Assembly: GCA_905182985.1 (NCBI GenBank)
Contig: CAJJDN010000006.1
Span: 928,193 to 992,192 of the forward strand
Source: Paramecium sonneborni
Taxonomy: Eukaryota; Ciliophora; Oligohymenophorea; Peniculida; Parameciidae
Direction: 5' to 3'
Length of the DNA: 64,000 nucleotides
Below the pieces are notes generated by a model that was given only the letters and a program-made list of their open reading frames with translations, was not told where the DNA came from and searched no databases. The translations under genes and the position numbers were made by a program. Numbering within the stretch: the first letter of the stretch is position 1; each line of letters opens with the position of its first letter. Below are positions 52,288-62,690 of this stretch, piece by piece.

Positions 52288-53952
52288 TCAATTTTATTAA
52301 ATAAATTATTTTAAAGAAGAATCATAATTTTTATGAATTTTCCAAAATAAAAACTTCTCTGAATCAACTATCAATTCACTCAGTTTTTCGTACTCAATTT
52401 CTTTTTCCTTTTCCTATTGCTTTAACTTTTATAATTTTTAATTTAGTTTTTCCTTTTTCTCACTTAATTTTTCTTTTAATATTTTGTCTTACAAATTTAA
52501 AGTTTACTTCGAAAAATGTGATAATTATAAAGAAAGTTGATCAAGAATTTCATTTAGAAAATTGATATAATAGAGTTTTTCATCGCTTGTATAAATTTTT
52601 TTGATGTTTGATCTAGTTATATTTCTCCAAAAAAGGAGAATCTTATCTTATGTAGGTATTGATTGTTTTACACTTTAAAAAAATTCATATTATTTTTATA
52701 AGATTATTGGAATTTTGCAATAATTAATTCTACAATTGATTTAACTAGTATAAAATTCTTCAGAATCATTAATTAGGTAATATCCACTATAATAATCACA
52801 TTATTTATAGATCCAATCTTCATAAAAATAAAATAGCATTAAAAGCAAATCTATAGGTATTAATAAAAATAGATTTTCCTTTAAATCAAGGAAAATTTTT
52901 GTTAATTATTCAAATTGAATTTCCAATCGATGATTGAGAAATTTATTAATAGTATGCCCTTTCATAAGCGTACTCTATTAAAACATTCTATAACATGAAG
53001 TGCTCTTAATTTAAGAATAACCAATTCTTAATTTTGGATCTTTTTATAATAACCCAATAAGTAATTCTTTTGCTTATGAAGAAAATTTAGAGTTCTTGAT
53101 TAAACTTAAATGATCATCCTTTGACTATGGTTAGAATTTGGGTTAATTTCGGTTATAAAATTAGTAACCAAATAATAAACAAAATAATAGTATACCCAAA
53201 CCCCAAGTATCATTTTTTTCTAAATCATAATTTTCCAATTATAAATTTTCTGGACTCATAAAATTCTATAAAATAAATAGAAATTTTTTACAATAGTTCC
53301 AGTTCTTAAACTCATTTCTAAATTATTTTTGTTAATATCTGTCTGATAATAAGAGATTCCGAAATCACATATTTTGATACGATTTTTTACTTAAAATTTT
53401 TTGTAAAGCACATTTTTTACATTAATATCTCTATGATATAAATGATTCATAATTTTATTGTTAGATCTTTAATAACTAGATTACTTTAGCAGTATTAAAG
53501 TATCAACTATTTCTTTGAAGTATTTAAGTGCTTGCATTTCTTATAATGGTGTATCTTCATTTTTATCAATTATACAATCTAATAAGCTTCCATCACATAA
53601 TTCTAAATATAAATCGTAATATTTATCAATCTATTGGGTTCCATATAATTAAACAATATTTTTTGATTTGATTTGTTAATAAACTGATAGCTCACGTTTT
53701 ATATTTTCTAAAGGGTTTTTTCCATTCCTTGATTATTTTTTTAGTTTACTTGTTTTAAGATGCAATATATATTCTTTTTATTGCAATTGGAACTTCTTAT
53801 ATTTCTTTGGTATTATTAATGTTTTTTATCCACATTTTCCCTCTATAAACAATTCCATATCCACCTTCCCCTAGAATAACTTCTTTATCGTAAATTTTAT
53901 CAATTTTAACATCAATAATTTCAGCTAACCAGCCTTAATAGAATAGACTCAT
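52288..53952 (-). CDS. Protein kinase with coiled-coil C-terminal region
   Basis: ATG at 53950-53952; introns 53728-53749 (22) and 53266-53291 (26); 1617 coding nt, 538 residues. Core: LGEGGYGIVYRGKMW, VPIAIKRIY, YLELCDGSLLD, HRDINVKNVLYKK, IKICDFGISYYQTD, RTGTINFMSPENLQ and DTWGLGILLFCLLFG. HRD and DFG are intact, so it is probably active. The C-terminal 250 residues include a coiled coil (KILKEKLSEKKEKLNQKLQK). It resembles ciliate ULK/NEK-like expansions; subfamily not assigned. Divergent from the AGC kinase gene with 58 bp between start codons. Confidence 0.8.
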
Positions 53953-54010
53953 GACACTTTTTCTATTATAATATTTGAATTATTAAGAATTGTTATATTA
54001 ATTTCAAATT

Positions 54011-56352
54011 ATGTCTTAAAATTAGAAACCATTCTTAAATGGATCTCCTTACACTAGTTAAAAGTAATTGTATTTAGGATAAGGATTCCTGTAACCATAG
54101 GTAAAAACATAAAATTAAAATAGCAATTCCCAGCAAAAGTTGTTGTCCCATCAATTAACATTCAACTAAAAAATCATGTAACTTTGAATGTTGTTAAAAG
54201 CGGAAGTCATACATAAAGAGAAGACAAGGTTAAATAAAATGATAAAAATTAACCTAAAAAAAAATAACTACCAATAACCAAGTTTAATAACGCTGTCAAT
54301 AACAATTATGTTTCTAGTTATTATTAAAATTACTTATCAAATGCTTCAAAGTTGAACTCAAAAACTTAAAATTCTAAGGAATTATAATAAAAAGAAGAAT
54401 AACGAAAAAATACTTTTGAAGAAAGACATAGTTTTAAACCAACAAAACCAAAATCATCTGAGCAGTAAAGCAAGAATCCTAAATTATCAACTGAACCATC
54501 TTAAAATCATAAGAGTATGTCTTCTTAAAATATTATGAATTTGTTGAATAAAATTTAATAACCAAAAAATGATCAAAATAGAGCCAAAAGCCCAGTTACT
54601 GCATCTGTAGACTTTAACTTTAAATAATTATTATAACAATATTAAAAAACTCTTTCAAATGGTTAAACTAGAGCTAAAAGTAATGATTAAGCTAAAGAAG
54701 TAAATTAAATTTCTGGATTTATTACTGAAAGGCCTTTATCTTCAGGATCTTATATTATAATACATTTGTATGATTCAAATAATAAGATGACTGAGTTAAG
54801 ATTTGATTGTGCTTATGGAACAACAGACAATTTGATAAATTTTCTAATGACGCAATGCATAGATAGTAATTATAAAATGTATTATTTCAAGATACCAATA
54901 TTATTGGCTTTTAAACAACTGATTAAAATATAGCTTTAGATCATTATTTCAGTTTAGTTGGAAAAGGTTTACAGTTTTTAAATCGAAAAACTATAAAATT
55001 ATCACCATTAAATTGCAATTGCGATTCAAATAAATTGAGTTTAAAATCTTTTTAATTTTTACAATGCATAGGAATGGGTGGTTTTTCTAGAGTTTATTTA
55101 GTTAGATCAAAAAGTAATGGTAGATTTCTTGCATTAAAATTAATCTCAAAATAATTCATAATAGAGAATTAAAAATAAACAATTGTTTAAAATGAAAGAG
55201 ATGTAATGGTGTAATTAAATTTAAGTGACTAACATTTATCAAAATAGTTTATTTGTTAATTGGAATGTGCATTTGAATCGAGAAATTGGGTCTGTTTTGG
55301 TATGGAGTATTGTCCTGGTGGAGAATTATTTAATTAATTGAGAAAGGTGAAAAGAATGACAGAAGAATAAGCAAAACTATATTTTATAGAAGTTTGTATT
55401 GCTATTGGATTTTTGCATTGCTAGAATATTTTATATAGAGATTTGAAACCAGAAAATATTTTAATAGATAGTGAAGGGCATTTAAAATTAGCTGATTTTG
55501 GATTAGCAAGACCAAATATGGAATCAGATGATGAAGCCTATTCTTTCTGTGGATCACCAGAATACATGGCACCTGAAATGTTATAATAATAAGGACATAC
55601 TTTTGCTGTTGATTATTATTGTCTAGGAGCGTTATTTTATGAATTGATAACAGGATTACCTCCATATTATTCAAGAGATACAAATTAAATTTTCAAAAGC
55701 ATTTTAAGTGATCCTCTATCATTTCCTCCTAATATTGGTAGTCCTGAAGCAAGAGATTTAATTAGAAGATTATTAACAAAAAATCCTGAGTAAAGATTAG
55801 GTATTAGAGGAGATGCTGATGCTATATTATAACATCCACTTTTTGTATCGATTGATTTAAGAGATGTGATCAGAAGAAAAATTGATCCACCCTTTTAACC
55901 TAATTTAACTTCTTTTAATTTTGATCCAAGTGAATTTAAAAAAGGAGAAGCATCATTTAAGTTAGAATTATAAAAATCCTTATAAAGTGATGATGAAAAT
56001 AAATTTACATCTATGTTTGAAAATTTTTATTTTATTAGTGAAACTTTGAAGTAATTTTCCGTATTTTTTTTTTAGATTGAAAAGATTGCGAATTCCGAGT
56101 AGACCTACTACATAATCATAAGATTTCAATACAAATGATAAAAATTATAACTCAAATAATTCTTAAGGAAGAAGAGGAAATTCTTATATTAATGATTATT
56201 TAGAAAAGGGCTTTGCATATAAATAAAAATTAGAAGAAATGTAAAGAAGAGTCTAAATGCAAAATAGCCTAAATAGTGGATCAATAAGATAATATATGGA
56301 TCCATTAAATAGTGTAGATAAATTTAAAATAAATAAAACAATAAAAAAATGA
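54011..56352 (+). CDS. AGC-family protein kinase
   Basis: ATG 54011; introns 54101-54123 (23), 54866-54891 (26) and 56051-56075 (25); 2268 coding nt, 755 residues. About 350 disordered Lys/Ser/Gln residues precede the kinase: [78 protein letters not shown] and [17 protein letters not shown]. The AGC C-tail is present ([11 protein letters not shown] ... [10 protein letters not shown]), with an F-x-x-F-Y-F hydrophobic motif lacking the usual Ser/Thr phosphosite just after it. The activation loop has CGSPEY where most have CGTPEY. Likely in the S6K/AKT/SGK-like branch. Confidence 0.87.
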
Positions 56353-56395
56353 TTATAATTATAAAATTAATTTTGATTTTCATTTCAGGTATTAA

Positions 56396-59300
56396 TCAAT
56401 TCTCAAAACATGATTGCAAAACCTTTTATTTCATAAAATATTGATATTCATTTTAAACAATTAAATTATCAACTTGATTACTATCAAACTCTAATCTTCC
56501 CATATATACCTAAATAATAGTTTTATATAAAATTACCTAAGCTAATGTAATGGTATCAGAACTGAAGGTTATCTTATCTAATATTTAATTTATTAATTAT
56601 GTTGTCCAATCATCATATAAATATTAATAATATTTTTAATTTTCTAGGACAAGACAAGGAATAACATAATCCTCTATTATTTATTGGTATTCTGATATCT
56701 TCTGTTACTTTAATATTTGAATGGATGCATTTTTATAATCTTAATTAGTGATGTATTTTGATATTTCTTAATCCTCATTAGCTAATTCTAAGTAATTTGG
56801 ATGTTTATTTATCAAATTTTATAATCTTAAAGCTTCTTTATTCTCTAATATTTTAGGTTTTAATATTAAAATAAATTGATATATTATTTCATAACTAATA
56901 TTATTACTAACCAATTTAGATAATAAAGATCTGGCTAAAATTTTCATTTTCCCAATATTTATGGTGTTTTTTCTTGTAATTATGATAAAAAGTAGATAGA
57001 CAAGGGAGTCATTACTTTATTAAATAAAATTTAATAAAATGTCATATGAACCACTAGGCTATTTTGTCTTCATAATTAAATAATAATAAAGGATAGCTTA
57101 ATCAATAGTCTTAATAGGCATTCCTTAGAAATGCTTATAAAGACTTAACCACCATTAATTTTAATAAAGTGGTTTTGGTTGTTCACAGTTAATTCTCCAA
57201 ATAATAAATTCATCTATCACATCTCCATTTACTAAAGCAATTTTTTTTTGAGATTTAGAATTTACAGTTAATAATATTTTTTAAATTGGATTAAGGTTCT
57301 TTTAATCTATAACAACCTCTCTAAAATCATTATTTTATTTTTTTTTTTAATTTTCAAAAATTAGACTAAAAGCCAAACCTCTATTTTACTTATGTTAAGT
57401 TATTGACTATAGCTCTGTTAAATCAAAAACACAATTTTGTGTTAGCTTAGCATATTTTCCTATATTGATTGATGTATCACCAAAAAGGGCATTAAATAGT
57501 TTTAATTAAAATTAAAAATTTTTATCCTCAAATTTCTAATACATCTAAATGATTAATGTAGAAAGTTTCATTTTTTACGATTAATAAGGAATCTTTGAAG
57601 GATCAAGAAATAAAATTTAAAGGATACTTTAATTTTATAATTAATGATTACAGTACGAATTGTTTAAGGGTACTTTTAAATTACTTTTCAAATTAAACTA
57701 AATAATTTATTCATTTCTTAAAGATAAATTAGAATTTCTTAAAGTATCTATAGATGCTTTATATTTATTATTAAATTATTTTAATTCTTCTAATTATTCT
57801 TCATTACAATTTTCATCTGAAGATGAAGAAGACCTTTCTTCATCTAACTAACCTAAAACTATACTTGCATTAGTTTGAATAGCCACCTAATGTAAATGAG
57901 TTGAATCGTCAGAAGAACAATAATCCGAATTAAATTAATATCCTGAGAAATGCTATACTTTGAAAGTATAAGATCGATTTGAACTATCAAATTTGATAAA
58001 TTCAATATTTTTCCCTTCTGCTTAATATTTAAGATTTTATTCAAATTTCTCATTATCATTGATTTTTAGATTAGCAGGTAAGTTGAATGTAATTTCGCAT
58101 TCTTTATTTAATTTATTTCCATTATCTGGCTTCAGATAATCATGCATAATCTCAGAGTCATACAGATTGATGCATTCTTGAGTTAATTCAACAATTTTAT
58201 CAAGGTCCAAATAAAGTAAATTACAGGGAGTCAACCAACGAACTTGGCCAAATTAATTAGAAATACAAAAATCTTATACACTAGATAATTCTTATTCAGT
58301 TTTTTAATCAAAATTAACGTTACATAAATAACCTGGTTTTGTAAGTTTTGGTTTAATTGTACAAAAATACTCAAATGTAATATATCTTGGACATTTATCT
58401 AAATATATTGTATCATCAAGAATAAAGTCTTATCCAGTTTTAATTCTTACCATCTAAAAGTATTAATATCTTTATTTTCCAAAAATATTTTATTCAGATA
58501 ATATATTTTCTATAAAGAATTTAACATGCTCAATTCTACTTTTTGGTTTGAATGATTATGTAATTGTTGGAAATTATTTATCACTTTCTAAAAATTTTAT
58601 AATAATATGTAAAGTATTATCTTACGTTTCATAATTAGAAATCTAACTACTATTATATTCTACAATATGCGATCTTTGTAAACTAGAATTCATTTTATTG
58701 TAATTAATAGACGATTTTCCAGTTCTTGAAATAGAAAATAGCGAGGGTGACTTGCTTTTATTAGCTCTAACCGATGTTGATTAATTTAAAATTCTTTCTC
58801 TTTACTATCTAATTTATTAATTCTGTCTTTCATGCTCTTATATAATTAATTCTTGTTATTCAAAATGTTATTCCTCATTTTTTTGTAGTTCTTAGAATTG
58901 TTGATATTTTTATTTCAAAACATCTGCATAGGTTTATAAAATATCGGCTGCATCTTTAACTTTTTCAAATTGTTAAAGTTAAGGATACATTATTTATTGC
59001 TAGCTTTAAGATTATAATATAGATTAATAATACGGGGATTGTGAATAGTTCATAAGATTAGGATATAAACTAGGTTATCCGTATATAAAAGGTTATCCAT
59101 ACCCATTACTATATCCAAATAAATTTGGTTAAGAGAAGATGTTATTTTAGGGATATAAATTATTTTGAGGAAATAAAGAAGATTAATTGTATAAATTAAA
59201 GCTTTATTGTTGTGGCTATTAAAATATGTTAGGCTGATTGTTTTAGGCAAAAATGTTATTGTTAGGGGTTTATGAAAAAAGATTATTTGTAGTATTTGGA

Positions 59301-60005
59301 GTAGTTGATTATTTAAAAATATTATTATTGTTATTATTTGAAGAGTTAAAAATATTATTTTAATTATTTGGCTGTTAGAATATATTCATACTGTTATTTG
59401 ATTATTGTTAAAATAGCTGATTTTATTAGTTTGAAGTATTATTAAATATATTATCTGATGTTGATTAAGTTTAGAAGACATTTTTTGTATTATTTTGATT
59501 AAAGATATTATTAGAACTATATGTAGTACTTTGGTAATTATTAGTTGAACTATTATTCCATGAATTTCTATAATTTTAAAAAAATTAAGGTGGTTATAGG
59601 GCTAATATTTAGTCAATAATTTACTTTAAGAATTAACATTAGTTATCAATTTTGGATTGAAAAGACCTTGGCTACAAGCATTTTAAATCATTGATTAATG
59701 TGAACGTTGAATTTGCTATGATCGAATTAGAAAATAATCTTCCAATCTCACCATCATTAAAGTCTTTATTGATTTACTACAAATACATTACCATTCCTTT
59801 ATATTCTTATTAAGCAATAATAGTTGTAGAATACTGAGGACCAAAACTTTATGAATCATTTGGAATATAGTCTAATTTTATTTGTTAAAATTAAGCTCTG
59901 TATGAACCTTCCACTCTCGTACTAATTAATTTCAATTAACACATACTTCTTTTGTTAATTCCAATTACTATTACTGTTTGTGTTTTAAAATAAATTAATT
60001 GCCAT
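56396..60005 (-). CDS. NUP98: NUP98-NUP96 nucleoporin precursor with NIFN-type repeats
   Basis: ATG at 60003-60005; one intron 59922-59946 (25); 3585 coding nt, 1194 residues. Order: a GLEBS-like segment (TRVEGSYRAQF; TIIAQQEYKG, residues about 21-65); a repeat region of Asn/Gln with NNIFNQ, DNIFNN, MNIFQQ, NNIFNS, NNIFKQ, NNIFAQ, PNIFQQ, NNIFSQ and two NLF; a coiled coil; then the NUP98 autoproteolytic domain (QVRWLTPCNLLYLDLDKIVE; KPDNGNKLNKECEITFNLP; YTFKVQHFSGYQF). The HFS cleavage motif lies at 57944-57952, giving about 678 + 516 residues. The second half resembles NUP96 (INCEQPKPLYQNQWWLSLY). Both products belong to the nuclear pore. No GLFG repeat is present. Confidence 0.9.
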
Positions 60006-60083
60006 ATATTTATTTAATTAATCAAATTCTTTAGAAAAAAATAAATTAAAACTGACATTCCTTATTATTTTGAAAATTGTGTT

Positions 60084-60527
60084 TCAATCTGCTTTTGATA
60101 GATTATTGTGAGATCTTGGATTAGTTAATAGATTTTGATATTTTAAATTATATGAAAAGAAATTAAAATTTTTTAATTATAAATTAAATAAATGAAAATT
60201 CTCAAATTTTTTTGAATGAGAAACTTAAGAAAACAATAGCTCTCCATTTTTACTCAAATGCTCATGAGAATTATCATTTTAATATTCCTCCACCTTCATT
60301 TAATCTTATTAATGTAATTTCGATGTAATCTAAATTTCCTTGACGTATTATATTATTAACTAAAAAATTTTTCTCCACCTTAAAAACATATTTTATGTTT
60401 AGCTCAATAAATTAGAGTTGCAAACAAATTCATAGTTGCGAAGGAGAGCTTTCAGCAAAGATGTGAATTGATTGTGATTGATGAAGCATAAAAGGTTTCC
60501 GCAATTTTCAGTTTAAATTTTTTACAC
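60084..60527 (-). CDS. Uncharacterised ORF, possibly partial or degenerate
   Basis: Minus-strand frame without TGA from 60527 to the stop at 60084-60086; the internal ATG at 60387-60389 would give 101 residues. Composition is coding-like: FTSLLKALLRNYEFVCNSN, VEEYQNDNSHEHLSKNGELL and FNLQLKNFNFFSYNLKYQN, with several TAA/TAG Gln codons. No start in the upper part, so a 5' exon may be missing or the gene may be a remnant near a scaffold end. No family recognised. Confidence 0.38.
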
Positions 60528-61287
60528 TATATTTCATTTTATTCCACAGATTATCAATAATTAAAATTTAGTTTTCATTGAACAAGAAAGAACTTTCTGT
60601 TATTGCTAATTGCAACAAATATTTATGTTCTGTTATGGTTTAAGCAGTGCAAATATTTAAAATTCTTATCTTTGTTCCAAATTAGATTAATTAGATTCCA
60701 AATAATTATACTGATTGAGATTTTTAACCCAAATAATAATGTTATCATTGAAGTATTCATTTTTTTTATTTAATAACCTGTTATCAAACTTATAATTTTA
60801 TTGTCAACTATTATTTCGTATTTTTCTTCTCATTTTTCTGTCAGGTAAAGAATATGATTAAATCTCTGCCTATATCCCAATTTTTATTCATACTACAAAC
60901 CTGTTGTAATTTACGATTATTTTTTAATTTTTCTATAACTCAAAATAATATTCTTAATTAAAAATTTTTTGGATAGGAAACATATGAGAGGGTTTGGATA
61001 ACCAAAGTACATAATACGACCCCTATATGTTAACTAAACAAAGTAGATACATGGTCGCCATTATTATGGTGTAATTTTAACTAGGTTGAATCGGAATGAG
61101 GCAGGTAGAGATTATGGATGAAGAATGAGCATAAGCAGACTATAATTTATGGGCGATAGGCTAACTGATTTAACTATCAATTATTTACACCACCTTATTC
61201 AAATGATATTTAAGAGTAGGTAAAACATACATTTATTTAAATGTTTTAGTAGTTTATTAAATTAACAAAGATAATTGCATTTATTGT
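60528..61287. other. Region without a convincing gene
   Basis: About 760 bp. One plus-strand frame from ATG 60984 (MRGFGQPKYIIRPLYVN, about 40 codons) and the frame after it are open, but too short to support. Base composition is slightly less AT-rich around 61000-61150 than elsewhere. Nothing else recognised. Confidence 0.4.
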
Positions 61288-61751
61288 TCATATTAGTGCT
61301 TATGTTTGGCATGGAATTGTTTTCTGTATTAATGTTGCTAATTCACTTCTAAATATTTTCTCTTGTATTGTAGTAATTTAACCTATTTGAGAAAAGCTAG
61401 GAATAGCTATTCTTGACCCTTAATAAATCCTGAATAGATTTTGATCAATCCCAAGACTAGATATTTTAGTTTCAATATAATCAATATCATTGTATTTGGG
61501 TCATTGTGCCTACCAAAAAAACATAACTAAATATCAATAGCTTTATAAAATGAGCCTAACTAATTGTTTATATAGACTTAAGCACGATATAGTAGATATG
61601 CGATATAGTTTAAATGTGGCTTAGCTGTTTCAAGCACCTTAATCTCAAGTGGTTCAAAGTGTTTTAAATAATGTGGGTTTAGAGCTTGAGGGAATGGAGT
61701 ATAATTATTGATATAGATATTAATTGGAGCGCATTATCTAGAGCTGATTTG
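61288..61751 (-). pseudogene. Possible frameshifted gene remnant
   Basis: Two adjacent minus-strand frames both look coding. The upstream one has PQALNPHYLKHFEPLEIKVL, KPHLNYIAYLLYRAQVYINN and FYKAIDIQLCFFGRHNDP. The downstream one has YNDIDYIETKISSLGIDQNL and IYQGSRIAIPSFSQIGQITT, ending at TGA 61288-61290. They meet near 61498-61500 with a one-base shift and no small intron that fits. A frameshift, sequencing error or unusual intron would explain it. The helical pairs look TPR-like, which is uncertain. Repeated in the second copy at 62758-63221. Confidence 0.35.
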
Positions 61752-61858
61752 TCAACTTAATTTTTGAAAATTAAGGAAAAAGCTTGAAAATGAATAAGTA
61801 TTATATTATAATGTAATAAGTTGTATTTTATTTTACTTTTAATTAATTTTAGAGATGA

Positions 61859-62161
61859 TTACTTCAACCATATTTATTTTATAGATAGTAATTATTCCAA
61901 GAAGGTAAAAAAAATTTAACATCAAGAAGATATGGTACAGATTTCTATATTTGGAATAGAAGGATACTTAAGAGTGATGGTACTGGTAGTAAATTTATAT
62001 TATTTTAATAATCCAATTAGTTTTAGATAAGATTTAAGACATGTTTTAAAACAGAATTATTATAAATAATTTATCTAAGTCGCATAACTAATTTATTGGT
62101 AAGAAAAAATTGTTCTTATGAAACTTTTTATGAGACTTAACTCGTCTGTGTAAAGCCATGA
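61859..62161 (+). CDS. Candidate small ORF, no start codon found
   Basis: Plus frame open from 61859 to TGA 62159-62161, about 100 codons. Coding-like segments: QPYLFYRQQLFQEGKKNLTS, RYGTDFYIWNRRILKSDGTG and YETFYETQLVCVKP. No in-frame ATG; the upstream tttttag-like acceptors allow an earlier exon. Also present in the second copy (63329-63631). No family recognised. Confidence 0.28.
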
Positions 62162-62310
62162 TTAAAATCCTGTAATGGATATTGTAATTCTTGCAATAAT
62201 TTATTTCTTAAATTTCCAATTTTCAATATTCTTTTTATATTACTTTATAAATTTAAATTTCTATTTGAGCTTCATCGTATGTTGATTTCCTTAACAATAC
62301 TAGAATCCAT

Positions 62311-62667
62311 TCATATCCAAAAATGATAGAAGAGGAACAATATACTTAAATTCTTCTCTATTTCATTCTCTCCATAGTACTGTAAACAATGAAATAAAAT
62401 AATCTTTTCAGATTTTAAAGTAGTTCCATCTGGTGAGAAGCATACTGATACGACATAATGTTCATGACCATCTGATTTGCCTTTTTATTATCCTGTTTTA
62501 ACATCCCATAATCTGATTGACTTATCACTACTACCAGATGCTAAAGTAGTTCCATCTGGTGAGAAGCATACTGATCGTACATAAATACTATGACCATCTA
62601 ATTTGGCTTTTTATTATCCTGTTTTAACATCACATAATCTGATTGACTTATCATCACTACCAGATGC
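62311..62667 (-). CDS. WD40-repeat protein, C-terminal fragment (5' end lost at assembly gap)
   Basis: The minus frame runs from 62667, where the sequence becomes poly(A)/N, to TGA 62311-62313. It holds two nearly identical 42-residue WD units ([80 protein letters not shown]) and a short unrelated tail. The motif GH-x(n)[23 protein letters not shown] is canonical WD40. The near-identity of units points to recent repeat amplification, as in large WD proteins of ciliates. The N-terminal part is not in this contig. Confidence 0.85.
62417..62667 (-). repeat. Tandem 126-bp WD40 coding repeats
   Basis: Two units start at 62417 and 62543 on the plus strand (period 126 bp, 42 codons). They share long identical runs, e.g. 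aaagtagttccatctggtga at both starts, and differ mainly in the variable loop. Confidence 0.85.
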
Positions 62668-62690
62668 AAAAAAAAAAAAAAAAAAAAAAN
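62668..62690. other. Scaffold junction: 22 A plus one N
   Basis: The WD40 coding sequence runs directly into 22 consecutive A (62668-62689) and an N (62690). The next base begins the second copy of the block that starts at 61221. This is an assembly gap or artefact, not a poly(A) signal. Confidence 0.9.

Larger units (their letters stand above)
61221..62530. repeat. First copy of a 1,310-bp direct duplication
   Basis: Bases 61221-62530 reappear, identical as far as I can read, at 62691-64000 (offset 1470). The block holds the remnant ORFs at 61288-61751 and 61859-62161 and the 3' end of a WD40 gene. The second copy reaches the window edge, so the true repeat may be longer. Confidence 0.95.

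Noticed and set aside
56396..58990. An independent 864-residue gene starting at 58990
   Set aside because: The same frame continues upstream through the NIFN repeats to the ATG at 60005 with one intron, and the parts together make the NUP98-NUP96 order.
59050..59250. Separate minus-strand gene starting MPKTISLTYF
   Set aside because: It lies in another frame within the NUP98 repeat region. The spliced NUP98 frame runs 1195 codons through it.
62668..62689. Poly(A) run as a telomere or a polyadenylation tail
   Set aside because: Paramecium telomeres are G4T2/G3T3 mixes, and the run is followed by N and a repeated block, so it marks an assembly join.
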